From positions 1 through 58,984 of the forward strand of contig CACAWS010000007.1 in assembly GCA_902536295.1 (NCBI GenBank): DNA of 58,984 bases. Reading direction: 5' to 3'. Shown in pieces: positions 50,718-58,713 of this stretch; the first letter of the stretch is position 1, and every line of letters begins with the position of its first letter. Position numbers and translations under genes: made by a program. Below the pieces are notes generated by a model. The model was not told the origin of the DNA. It was given only the letters and a program-made list of their open reading frames with translations, and searched no databases. This stretch comes from an uncultured SAR86 cluster bacterium (GTDB lineage Bacteria > Pseudomonadota > Gammaproteobacteria > Magnimaribacterales > AG-339-G14).

Positions 50718-51419
50718 TTAATTAGCTGTATACAGTTGTTCACAGACTTCATAGGAATCCGCAACCACTGCATCTTGTAGCGCTACAAAAGCATCAAGAG
50801 ATCTGCCCCATTCTGCTCCACTGAAATATTCGTCAACTAATTTTCCAACAGCAGCACCGTCTCTTGAGATACCTCTAACTAGTAAAGTTCCAACTTCGTT
50901 AGATCCGCCGCCTAAAGAGGTCATAATTCCTAAATTAAAATCGTGGCCAGCATCTTGAATTGCAGCTTCCAAAGCTACTCCTGCCGCTAAATAAGCAGGT
51001 AGGTTTTCTGGTGAGACAACTACTCTAGTTACCCTTTCATAACCTGGATCTAACTTGAATCCTTTGAGAGGTTTCCAGTTTGCGCTATAAACAATATCTC
51101 TTAAGGATTCTAGTCTTTTAGGGACGTTGTAAACGTCATAATTTTCTGAACCAGAAAATTGTGCTTCCATGGTTGGAAAAGCACTCCAAACAAACATTTC
51201 ACCAGGGTAATTGTGACCCGATGCAGTTATACAAACTCCAGCAGCTGATGGTCCCTGCGAACTAAAAATTTGCTCTGCATTTGCTCTCAAAAACTCTGTA
51301 TATTCTGTTGGGTTTTGAGCTTTCACATGCAGAGAAGTAAAGCCTCCTTCTGGAGCTTGCTGAGCTATCACACTAAATGATATCGCTAACGATGTAATTA
51401 AAATTAATATTTTTTTCAT
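50718..51419 (-). CDS. Secreted protein of a tandem family (copy 2), function unknown
   Basis: A 233-residue exported protein with a signal peptide (about 1-19, ending SVIAQ). It shares with copy 3 the pattern GVC-x3-SG...GEMFVWS (GDMYFFS in copy 3) in the first half and a C-terminal cysteine (YEVCEQLY versus MTCEVVY). This suggests a conserved disulfide between the ends. Each half could be a ferredoxin-like alpha/beta unit. AAGGAGG provides a very strong ribosome binding site. It lies 26 bases from copy 1 and 14 from copy 3. Function not recognised. Confidence 0.7.
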   Translation of the reverse strand: MKKILILITSLAISFSVIAQQAPEGGFTSLHVKAQNPTEYTEFLRANAEQIFSSQGPSAAGVCITASGHNYPGEMFVWSAFPTMEAQFSGSENYDVYNVPKRLESLRDIVYSANWKPLKGFKLDPGYERVTRVVVSPENLPAYLAAGVALEAAIQDAGHDFNLGIMTSLGGGSNEVGTLLVRGISRDGAAVGKLVDEYFSGAEWGRSLDAFVALQDAVVADSYEVCEQLYTAN

Positions 51420-51433
51420 ATTTCCTCCTTAAA

Positions 51434-52120
51434 TTATCTTACGTAGACTACTTCACAGGTCATTACAAAACCTCTTTCGAGATCTCTCAATCTTGGAAAT
51501 TTTGCGCTTGCAGCCATATTCCAATCCTCATTTCTTGCATCGAGAAATTCACCCAACCTTACCGAGGTCGGGGCTTGTATGACTACCATAATTTGACCCG
51601 TATAATCGCCAGTATTTATTTGAAATGCGCCAAAAGTTACATCTTCAAAACCGTTAGCTTGTGCAATTGATTGATAATCAGTTAGTTCCTGAATATATCT
51701 TTGCGGCGTTTTAGTTGATACATTGATATTGTAATTTGCATACGTCATCCCAACCTCGAATCCGTCTCCAACTGGAGTTAAAGCTGAATAGTGATCAATC
51801 ATTCGAACAGTTCTTTTATCTGCAATTTTTGCAATTTCAGCTGCAATTTCAGGGTCGTAGTAATTTCCACTAAGGGAATCCGAATGGCTATCGTAAAGGC
51901 TAAAAAAGTACATGTCGCCAAATTCTTCTGCACCAGAACCAGGCAAACAAACGCCTGAGCTAGTGGTGTTAGAAGGCGGGCTGGTAATTGGAGCGCTTGC
52001 TCTAGCCCAGTCCATATATCCCATTGGATCTGATGTGTTTATTGTAAAAACATTCATTGCTGGAGCTGCAAAAGCAAAACTTGCCAGAAATGAAGTTAAA
52101 ATTAAAAGTGTTTTTTTCAT
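51434..52120 (-). CDS. Secreted protein of a tandem family (copy 3), function unknown
   Basis: A 228-residue exported protein. The start MKKTLLILTSFLASFAFA is chosen for its signal peptide and the upstream AAGGAGAG; an in-frame ATG 13 codons earlier lacks both. Homologous to copy 2 (SSGVCLPGSG, GDMYFFSLYD, C-terminal MTCEVVYVR). It is the first gene of the three-gene minus-strand run and diverges from a nuclease gene. No enzyme motif is visible. The family might bind a small ligand, given the fold guess, but that is speculative. Confidence 0.7.
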   Translation of the reverse strand: MKKTLLILTSFLASFAFAAPAMNVFTINTSDPMGYMDWARASAPITSPPSNTTSSGVCLPGSGAEEFGDMYFFSLYDSHSDSLSGNYYDPEIAAEIAKIADKRTVRMIDHYSALTPVGDGFEVGMTYANYNINVSTKTPQRYIQELTDYQSIAQANGFEDVTFGAFQINTGDYTGQIMVVIQAPTSVRLGEFLDARNEDWNMAASAKFPRLRDLERGFVMTCEVVYVR

Positions 52121-52206
52121 TTTTGTTCTCTCCTTAAAAAAATAAAAATGGATATTCATTATCCACTAAAATAGGAAAAGTTAAATGACAATTAGTCGAA
52201 TATTTT

Positions 52207-52668
52207 GTGAGCAGATTTTTAATTATTTTTTCAATTGTTTTTTCTGTGCTGCAGCTTTTTGCAGAACAGGAAATAAAAATTGTAAGAGTTATCGATGGAG
52301 ATACTGTATTAGCTGAATCGCGAGGGACTGAACTTAAAATTAGACTCTCTGAAATCGATGCACCTGAAATGAATCAACCTTATGGAACAAACTCAAAAAA
52401 ATGTCTATCTGAATTGATTCGTGAGCGTTCTAGTTTAAAATTTAAATCCTATGGGCAGGATAATTACGGTCGTTCTTTGGGTTGGTTGGTCGCAGATGGG
52501 AAAAACCTCAATTATGAAATGATTAAACAAGGGTGTGCATGGGTTTATGATAGGTACGTAATAAATAAAACAATTTATAGTTTTCAAAATGGAGCGCGAT
52601 TAAAAAACATAGGTCTTTGGAATCAAAATAACCCTATTGCACCGTGGATTTGGAGAAGAAATAATTAA
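52207..52668 (+). CDS. Exported staphylococcal-type thermonuclease
   Basis: A 153-residue SNase-fold nuclease with a signal peptide (about 1-19), starting at GTG. The catalytic set matches Staphylococcus nuclease spacing: D32 (DGDTV), R46 and D51/E54 (IRLSEIDAPE), and R89 (YGRSLGW). It probably degrades extracellular or periplasmic DNA/RNA in a calcium-dependent way, with possible use as a nutrient route. It is followed three bases later by selO. Confidence 0.9.
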   Translation: MSRFLIIFSIVFSVLQLFAEQEIKIVRVIDGDTVLAESRGTELKIRLSEIDAPEMNQPYGTNSKKCLSELIRERSSLKFKSYGQDNYGRSLGWLVADGKNLNYEMIKQGCAWVYDRYVINKTIYSFQNGARLKNIGLWNQNNPIAPWIWRRNN

Positions 52669-52671
52669 TTA

Positions 52672-54084
52672 ATGGAAAAATTAGAGAACATAAATTTTAA
52701 AAATTCTTTTGGAACATTATCTAAAGACTTTTATACCAAACAAGGATGGAGCCCCTTACCCAAAGCTAAATTGGTAAGTTTTAATTACGATCTTGCCAAA
52801 GAATTAGGACTAGAAACTATCGACCCAAAGGATTTGATAAAAATTTTTAATGGCGAAGTTTCTGTGCCTAACTCTGAGCCTTTAGCAATGGCTTATGCAG
52901 GACATCAGTTTGGAAACTGGGTACCTCAATTAGGAGATGGTCGTGGAATCTTGTTTGGTCAAATAAAAACCGCTGAAGGTCTCAAAGACCTTCATATTAA
53001 AGGGGCGGGCAAAACGCCTTATTCAAGATTTGGCGATGGAAGAGCCGTCCTTAGGTCTTCTATTAGAGAGTATCTATGTGGCGAAGCGATGCATGGCCTA
53101 AAGATTCCTTCCTCAAGATCCTTGATTATATTCACCGGTGAAGAACCAGTGTTTAGAGAAACTACTGAACCTGGAGCAATGATCGTTAGAACGGCGAGTA
53201 CTCATATACGGTTTGGAAACTTTGAATATTTGTGTCATAACGATAAAAAAAACCTTTTGCCCGAATTGGTTGATCATGTCATTGAAGAATACTTTCCTGA
53301 ATACGTTGAGCTAGAAAATAAAAATGAATTATTTTTTGAAGCAGTAGTAAAAAAAACAGCAGAGCTCATTGCTGCTTGGCAAAGCGTCGGCTTTGCTCAT
53401 GGCGTAATGAATACAGACAATATGTCTATTTTAGGAGAGACTTTTGATTTTGGGCCTTTTGGCTTCTTAGAAAATTATCAGCCCGATTACATTTGCAATC
53501 ATTCAGATTATCAAGGTCGATATTCTTTTAACAATCAACCCAATATTGGGCTTTGGAATTGTCAGGCGCTCGCGTCAGCATTGTCTCCATTAATAAGTGA
53601 AGCAAAGCTTAAAAAATCTTTAGAAAATTATCAGTCTTATTTTTACACTCATTTCATTGATCTCTTTAGAAAGAAACTTGGATTCTTAAAAAAAGATCCA
53701 AAAGATTTTGAATTGATCGAAGAAACTTTAAATTTTTTGATGGAAGAAAAATATGATTACACAAATTTTTTCAGGAATTTGAATGATTTTATTTTTGGAG
53801 ATAAAAAATTTAACTGCCAAGAAAAACTAAGAGCAAGGTTTGAATTAGAGGAAATATCTCAGGATCAACACGAAGAAATAGTTAAAGCAAATAATCCAAA
53901 ATTTATTCTCAGAAATTACCTGGCTCAACAAGCTATCGAGAAAGCTGAAAAAGGAGATTTTTCAGAAGTTAACAAACTACTAGAAATTTTAAAAAATCCT
54001 TTTCTAGAACATAAAGGTCTTGAGGATTACGCCAAGGAGTCACCTGAGTGGGGGAAAAATTTGGAAATTTCCTGTTCGTCTTAA
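52672..54084 (+). CDS. selO: Protein adenylyltransferase SelO (YdiU)
   Basis: A 470-residue pseudokinase-fold AMPylase. Signatures are AMAYAGHQFGNWVPQLGDGR, KGAGKTPYSRFGDGRAVLRS, the FAHGVMNTDNMSILG active-site loop and DFGPFGF. The C-terminus ends in SCSS, with Cys468 at the third-last position that is selenocysteine in animal SelO. SelO AMPylates redox-related proteins and responds to oxidative stress. Slightly shorter than E. coli YdiU (478). It overlaps a convergent small gene by four bases. Confidence 0.94.
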   Translation: MEKLENINFKNSFGTLSKDFYTKQGWSPLPKAKLVSFNYDLAKELGLETIDPKDLIKIFNGEVSVPNSEPLAMAYAGHQFGNWVPQLGDGRGILFGQIKTAEGLKDLHIKGAGKTPYSRFGDGRAVLRSSIREYLCGEAMHGLKIPSSRSLIIFTGEEPVFRETTEPGAMIVRTASTHIRFGNFEYLCHNDKKNLLPELVDHVIEEYFPEYVELENKNELFFEAVVKKTAELIAAWQSVGFAHGVMNTDNMSILGETFDFGPFGFLENYQPDYICNHSDYQGRYSFNNQPNIGLWNCQALASALSPLISEAKLKKSLENYQSYFYTHFIDLFRKKLGFLKKDPKDFELIEETLNFLMEEKYDYTNFFRNLNDFIFGDKKFNCQEKLRARFELEEISQDQHEEIVKANNPKFILRNYLAQQAIEKAEKGDFSEVNKLLEILKNPFLEHKGLEDYAKESPEWGKNLEISCSS

Positions 54085-54203
54085 GTTTTACTTACACAAT
54101 TACGACAGATTTTTTTCAAACCCATTAACCCATATCGGTCTTTGTCAAAAAAATAAAAAGGTAGCTCTTTTTTACAGCTCAAACATTCTTTCTTATCTTT
54201 CAT
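54081..54203 (-). CDS. 40-residue zinc-ribbon protein
   Basis: A small frame starting MKDKKECLSCKKELP, with a CxxC pair at C7/C10 and a second at C34/C37 (ICRNCVSKT at the end), separated by FYFFDKDRYGLMGLKK. The C-x2-C-x(n)-F-x-K-x2-G-x(n)-C-x2-C pattern is that of small treble-clef/zinc-ribbon proteins also found in phages and beside HNH nucleases. An in-frame extension to 54272 is hydrophobic and would run through a hairpin, so the shorter start is preferred. It follows a microprotein gene and terminator on the same strand. Confidence 0.55.
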   Translation of the reverse strand: MKDKKECLSCKKELPFYFFDKDRYGLMGLKKICRNCVSKT

Positions 54204-54240
54204 TTTTTGAATTTTACAGATAAATAAAAAAAAGAATATG

Positions 54241-54259
54241 GCCCCAGATGGACTGGGGC
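54241..54259 (-). terminator. Second GC-rich hairpin upstream of the zinc-ribbon gene
   Basis: GCCCCAG (54241-54247) and CTGGGGC (54253-54259) form a perfect 7-base stem with a 5-base loop. Read on the minus strand it is followed within eight bases by eight T residues, so it may be a backup terminator. Its CTGGGGC arm can alternatively pair with a GCCCCAG arm at 54281-54287. Confidence 0.55.
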
Positions 54260-54270
54260 GACTTTCCTTC

Positions 54271-54304
54271 AAAAAAAGTTGCCCCAGTTAAAAACCGGGG
54301 CAAC
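54271..54304 (-). terminator. Rho-independent terminator of the 33-residue microprotein gene
   Basis: On the minus strand GTTGCCCC pairs with GGGGCAAC (plus-strand 54297-54304 and 54278-54285) around an 11-base loop and is followed at once by seven T residues (54277-54271). This is a canonical terminator, 38 bases after the microprotein stop codon. Confidence 0.85.
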
Positions 54305-54341
54305 GTGGGGGAGAAGAAACTTTTTTGTTACTCCTTTAACG

Positions 54342-54443
54342 TCAGGAAGCGAAGGTTAATATTCCTAAGCTGCCTACATATACAACCGTAGAGAGACATA
54401 TGACATAACCTAACGTACCTAACAGTGTTTTTGTATAGTTCAT
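54342..54443 (-). CDS. 33-residue single-span membrane microprotein, unknown function
   Basis: The frame encodes MNYTKTLLGTLGYVICLSTV (1-20) followed by a second hydrophobic/Gly stretch ending LTFAS. It is a single membrane helix with few charges. Evidence that it is expressed is unusually strong for so short a frame: TATAAT 31 bases upstream of the ATG, a GGAG ribosome binding site eight bases before it, and a canonical terminator just after it. It resembles small accessory subunits of membrane complexes in size, but I do not recognise a family. It could also be part of a small RNA that is translated. Confidence 0.65.
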   Translation of the reverse strand: MNYTKTLLGTLGYVICLSTVVYVGSLGILTFAS

Positions 54444-54474
54444 TAAAACAACTCCGTTTATTAAACTCGGACAC

Positions 54475-54480
54475 ATTATA
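54475..54480 (-). promoter_or_regulatory. -10 box for the microprotein gene
   Basis: Perfect TATAAT on the minus strand, predicting a transcript start near 54468 and a 25-base leader with the GGAG ribosome binding site. No strong -35 match; TTGGGA lies 14 bases upstream and is poorly spaced. Confidence 0.6.
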
Positions 54481-54774
54481 ATTGGTAGCAACTTTCCCAA
54501 AAAATGGTTAAGAATCATGTCTAAAATCGCTAAATGTTCTAAAAGTTATCAAAAAAGCTATTTTTATTACCAATTTTGCCCAAACTTGCTGAAAGTATAC
54601 TTAAATAAGGATTTGAAGCTAGGTCAATTTGTCTATTTTCTTCATTTTTTTAAACAATAATATATAGTTTTTATCAAAAGTTATAAAAAATATACTTTTT
54701 TATTCCTTTTTTTGAATGTATTTCGTATTTAAATTGCTGCTAAGATTATTTTTTTAAAAAATAAAAGGAGAAAA
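54481..54774. other. AT-rich intergenic region before the oxidoreductase gene
   Basis: Together with the leader of the microprotein this is the longest non-coding stretch (331 bases from 54444). It is extremely AT-rich, has a 10-base palindrome AAGTATACTT at 54593-54602 and several A/T tracts. A good AAGGAG ribosome binding site lies at 54765-54770 for the downstream gene. A 47-codon plus-strand frame (54517-54660) has no start signal or recognisable product. No RNA gene is recognised. Confidence 0.5.
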
Positions 54775-55782
54775 ATGAAACAGATACAACTATCTAAGCC
54801 TGGAGGCCTTGAGAATCTTAAACTTACCGATACCGAAAACCCTTCGCTAAAAGATAATGAAGTTCTTTTAAAAGTCTACGCAAGCAGTTTAAATTATCAC
54901 GACCTTATGGTTGCTCTAGGCTTGATCCCAACAGAGGATAAAAGAGTGCCATTGTCCGACGCGGCTGGTGAAATTTTAGAAGTAGGTAAAGACGTTTCTA
55001 AGTGGGCTGTTGGAGACAAAGTTATGAGTATGTGTTTTCCAAACTGGGTCAGCGGTCCACCAAAATATGATTTATTAAGTTTTATTGGCGACAACCAAGA
55101 CGGCTATGCCACAGAACTTATCTCGATACCAGAATCAGCGATTACCAAAATTCCTAATAATTTAAATTTTAAAGAGGCTGCTACATTGCCATGTGCTGGG
55201 CTCACCGCATGGAGGGCCTTAGTTGATGAAGGTAGATTAAAGTCTGGAGAAACTGTTTTAGTTCAAGGCACGGGTGGAGTATCGGTGTTTGCTTTACAAC
55301 TTGCTAAAACTTTTGGAGCTACTGTAATTGCCACTTCATCAAGTGAGGAGAAACTAGAAAAATTAAAATCACTGGGAGCAGATCATTTAATTAATTACAA
55401 AACTCATCCTGAATGGGGAAAAGAGGTTTTAAAAATAACCAATAATGAGGGCGTGGACCACGTTGTTGAAGTGGGAGGTGCAGGAACCTTTAGTGAATCA
55501 GTTCGTTGCACAAAGCTTGCAGGTCATATCGCATTGATAGGTGTTCTGAGCGGGCCTTCGGTTAGCGAGATTATTTTGCCAAGAATATTTTTGAAGCAAA
55601 TTAGATTGAGTGGAATTGCGATGGCTAACCAAGATTCTCAAATTGCCATGATCGACTATTTAGAAAAAAATGAAATCAAACCTGAAATTAGCGACAGTTT
55701 TGATCTTAAAGATTTAGGCGCTGCCTTTCAGCATCAAATAGATAATAAACATTTCGGCAAAATATCAATTGATATAGGCTAA
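54775..55782 (+). CDS. Zinc-independent MDR-family NAD(P)H oxidoreductase (quinone-oxidoreductase-like)
   Basis: A 335-residue medium-chain dehydrogenase/reductase. It has the GroES-like N-terminal domain (SLNYHDLMVALG) and a Rossmann domain with VQGTGGVSVFALQLAK (about 161-176) and GADHLINYK. The catalytic-zinc ligands of alcohol dehydrogenases are absent, favouring quinone or enoyl reduction. It is monocistronic, with AAGGAG four bases before the ATG. The substrate is not determined. Confidence 0.88.
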   Translation: MKQIQLSKPGGLENLKLTDTENPSLKDNEVLLKVYASSLNYHDLMVALGLIPTEDKRVPLSDAAGEILEVGKDVSKWAVGDKVMSMCFPNWVSGPPKYDLLSFIGDNQDGYATELISIPESAITKIPNNLNFKEAATLPCAGLTAWRALVDEGRLKSGETVLVQGTGGVSVFALQLAKTFGATVIATSSSEEKLEKLKSLGADHLINYKTHPEWGKEVLKITNNEGVDHVVEVGGAGTFSESVRCTKLAGHIALIGVLSGPSVSEIILPRIFLKQIRLSGIAMANQDSQIAMIDYLEKNEIKPEISDSFDLKDLGAAFQHQIDNKHFGKISIDIG

Positions 55783-55843
55783 TCCCTATGACAGTATTAG
55801 TCGCTAAGAAATTGCTACAATAATCGAGGTTTTGGGGAGTGAT

Positions 55844-57889
55844 ATGAAAAAACTTATTCTGTTAGTTGCTATTATTTTTTTAACGAGTTGTTCTGATGAA
55901 TCATTGGACGTCGTTATCACGCCTGTCGATAAGGCTAAAGATCCAAATTCGGACTTTAATGAATTGAGAAACGCCTATTTCGGAGATACGCACGTACATA
56001 CAAAACATTCTTTTGATGCTTATCTCTTTGGTACTACTGGTTCTCCAGCTGATGCTTATAGGTATGCTAGGGGTGAAACCGTGAAACATCCTGCAGGCTT
56101 TGATATGAAACTGGTTGAGCCACTGGATTTTTATATGGTCTCAGATCACGGTTTTTTTATGGGCATGATGGAAGCTTATGCTGATACTTCTACAGATATC
56201 TCTAACGCTCCAGGTGCGGAAGTATTTCATAACATGAACGCACCAGAAAATTTAACTCTCGAAAATGGTGCTACTAGGTTAAATACTTTTGCCTCAACGA
56301 TAGCAAATTTTTTCTTAAACCCGAGATCTTATTTTGACCCTGAACTTTGGCGAGCTGTATTAACACAAAACCTAGCAAGAGGCTTGGAAATTTATGATCA
56401 TAAAGTTCACCTCTCTGCTTGGGCAGATGTCGTAAAAGCAGCGAATGATGCTTATGATCCAGGTAACTTCACAACTTTTATAGGTTATGAATTCACTACT
56501 TCTACTGACGTCGCAAATGAAAACCTACACAGAAATGTGATGTTCAAATCATCAAATGCTCCTAAAAGACCTTACACTAGAATTGATTCCATTAATCCAG
56601 AAGACCTTTGGAACTGGATGGATAAACTTAGAGAACAAGGTGTAGACAGTATTGCTTTTCCACACAATAGTAATGGTTCCAATGGACAAATGTTTGAAAT
56701 GGAAACTTTCTATGGCGAGCCTCTATCGAAGGAATATGCTGCCTTGAGAATGAGAAACGAGCCCATAGTAGAAATGACTCAGGTCAAAGGTACTTCTGAT
56801 ACTCACCCATTATTATCACCTAATGATGAATGGGCTGATTTCGAGATCATGGAGGCAAGAATTGGTAGTATCCCTCCAGCTTTTAGTTTTCCTGCGGGAG
56901 GTTATGTTAGAGATGCTTACATTAGGGGTTTAATGTCAAATCAATTTGGTACAGGTAATCCCTACAAATTTGGTTTGATCGGAGCAAGTGACACGCATGT
57001 ACTTGGCGGCGGTTTTAGAGAAGATAATTATTGGTCAAAAATTGGCTTAGTTGATGCAGATCCAAGAGCAAGAGGCAGTGTTCCCGTTGCTGAAGAAGAT
57101 CGTAATCTCGTACCTAACAGAGGCGGAGTTTCTTTCGCAGAATATGAACAAGGTGACTATGTCATTGGTGGTTTAGAAAATTGGGGTGCATCTGGTCTCG
57201 CTGGAGCTTGGGCAGAAGAAAATACAAGAGAATCTATTTTTAATGCTTTTAGAAGAAAAGAAACATTTGCTACTTCAGGGCCAAGAATTTTAGTTAGATT
57301 TTTTGGCGGATATGATTTGGACGAATTAACATTTGAAAACGAAAATATAATAAAAGATGCTTATGAATCAGGTGTGCCAATGGGAGGAGATATTTTTGAG
57401 GAAGAAACCGACAAAGCTCCTAGCTTTTTAATCTGGGCGCAAAGAGACGTCAATGGCGCGCCTTTACAAAGGATACAGGTAATTAAAGGGTCAATTAGTA
57501 GAGCAGATTCCCGTCCAACTGAGAAAGTTTATGACGTGGCTTGTTCGGATGGTCTTGAAGTAGATCCTCAAACTAACCGATGTCCGGATAATGGCGCCCG
57601 TGTGGATATAGAAACTTGTGCAATATCAAAAAATGTTGGCGCAGCAGAACTGAAAACGATTTGGACCGATCCAGATTTTGATAAAACTGATAGCGCTTTT
57701 TATTACGTAAGAGTTTTAGAAAATCCAACGTGTCGATGGTCTACTTGGGATGCAATTCGAGCTGGCTTTAAGCCTAGAGAAGATTTGCACGACACGATTC
57801 AAGACCGAGCGTGGAGTTCGCCGATTTGGTATACGCCAAATGATGCTGAAAATCCAACGCCAATTAGATTAAATTCAGAAAGGCTTTAA
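55844..57889 (+). CDS. DUF3604 lipoprotein with PHP-like metal motif
   Basis: A 681-residue lipoprotein (lipobox LTSC, Cys16). The ATG at 55844 with upstream GGGGAG is preferred over a TTG four codons earlier. The DUF3604 domain begins NAYFGDTHVHTKHSFDAYLF (about 43-62), with an HxH motif (H50, H52) as in PHP metallo-phosphoesterases. It continues with MVSDHGFFMGM and GASDTHVLGGG, further likely metal ligands. The biochemical role is not established. The parvulin and HupE/UreJ genes that follow recur with DUF3604 genes in marine gammaproteobacteria, to my knowledge. Confidence 0.88.
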   Translation: MKKLILLVAIIFLTSCSDESLDVVITPVDKAKDPNSDFNELRNAYFGDTHVHTKHSFDAYLFGTTGSPADAYRYARGETVKHPAGFDMKLVEPLDFYMVSDHGFFMGMMEAYADTSTDISNAPGAEVFHNMNAPENLTLENGATRLNTFASTIANFFLNPRSYFDPELWRAVLTQNLARGLEIYDHKVHLSAWADVVKAANDAYDPGNFTTFIGYEFTTSTDVANENLHRNVMFKSSNAPKRPYTRIDSINPEDLWNWMDKLREQGVDSIAFPHNSNGSNGQMFEMETFYGEPLSKEYAALRMRNEPIVEMTQVKGTSDTHPLLSPNDEWADFEIMEARIGSIPPAFSFPAGGYVRDAYIRGLMSNQFGTGNPYKFGLIGASDTHVLGGGFREDNYWSKIGLVDADPRARGSVPVAEEDRNLVPNRGGVSFAEYEQGDYVIGGLENWGASGLAGAWAEENTRESIFNAFRRKETFATSGPRILVRFFGGYDLDELTFENENIIKDAYESGVPMGGDIFEEETDKAPSFLIWAQRDVNGAPLQRIQVIKGSISRADSRPTEKVYDVACSDGLEVDPQTNRCPDNGARVDIETCAISKNVGAAELKTIWTDPDFDKTDSAFYYVRVLENPTCRWSTWDAIRAGFKPREDLHDTIQDRAWSSPIWYTPNDAENPTPIRLNSERL

Positions 57890-57903
57890 TTCATTCCAAA
57901 AAA

Positions 57904-58713
57904 ATGGTTCGTAAAGTAGCTATTTTTTTTACAATAGGATTAATCATCTTGGCCTTGGATTTAGTCTATTCAACTCTTAAAGATGAAAGATTAATTTATA
58001 TTTCTGAAGAAGAAGTTTATAGCCTTTTAAATACTTGGGCTTTACAAGTTGGTAGAAATCCAAACCCTGATGAAGCAAAAGCTGTAATAGACAATTTAAT
58101 TGAAGAAGAAATTCTCTATAGAGAAGCTTTAAGATTAGGCTTGGATGCAAATGATCAAATAATCAAAAGACGATTGGCACAAAAGTTAATGTTCTTAAAA
58201 CAAGAATCTAGAGGAGAAAAACTTAAGGACGAAGAAGTTTTAAATTTCTACAATGAGAATAAAGAAAAATACTTAATTCCAAGGCAGTTTGATTTCACTC
58301 ACCTTTTTTTTGCAAAGGATAGCAATGGCTCCGCCCGAGCAGTAGAAGCAGAGCGTCTTTTAAAAAAATCTCAAGAAATTCGAAGCGATGTTTTCTTTCT
58401 GGGTAAAAATTTTACAAATAAAAGTGTTAAAGAGTTGAAAAAAGATTTCGGAGCCCTCTTTGCCCAAGCTTTTACAAATCTTGAAATAAATGAATGGTCA
58501 GAACCAATTGAATCAACTTATGGAAGCCACTTGGTGAAAATTATAGGCATACAACCTGAGAGAATGCCCAGCCTTGAAGAAATAAAACCACGTGTGTTGA
58601 TCGATCTTGACCTTCAAAAGAAAGACTCAGCTTTGTCTGAATACCTTAATAATTTAAAAGACGAATACGAAATCATCATCAGCAGAAGCTTGGAACAAAC
58701 CTATAATGAGTAA
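57904..58713 (+). CDS. Membrane-anchored parvulin-type peptidyl-prolyl isomerase
   Basis: A 269-residue protein with an N-terminal membrane anchor (about 5-22), an N-terminal chaperone-like helical region (NLIEEEILYREALRLGL; SurA/PpiC type) and a PpiC rotamase domain (about 120-215; PRQFDFTHLFF and WSEPIESTYGSHLVKI). It probably helps fold exported proteins on the periplasmic side. It starts 14 bases after the DUF3604 gene and overlaps the HupE/UreJ-like gene by eight bases, suggesting a dedicated chaperone in a small operon. Confidence 0.88.
   Translation: MVRKVAIFFTIGLIILALDLVYSTLKDERLIYISEEEVYSLLNTWALQVGRNPNPDEAKAVIDNLIEEEILYREALRLGLDANDQIIKRRLAQKLMFLKQESRGEKLKDEEVLNFYNENKEKYLIPRQFDFTHLFFAKDSNGSARAVEAERLLKKSQEIRSDVFFLGKNFTNKSVKELKKDFGALFAQAFTNLEINEWSEPIESTYGSHLVKIIGIQPERMPSLEEIKPRVLIDLDLQKKDSALSEYLNNLKDEYEIIISRSLEQTYNE

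Noticed and set aside
54241-54304. Terminator for selO on the plus strand
   Set aside because: No T-tract follows any of these stems on the plus strand, whereas on the minus strand T7 follows directly. The element belongs to minus-strand transcription.
54517-54660. Plus-strand 47-codon frame in the long intergenic region before the oxidoreductase gene
   Set aside because: No ribosome binding site or -10 box near its ATG, composition is that of AT-rich filler (Lys, Phe, Tyr, Leu) and no domain is visible. Conservation data would be needed to revive it.
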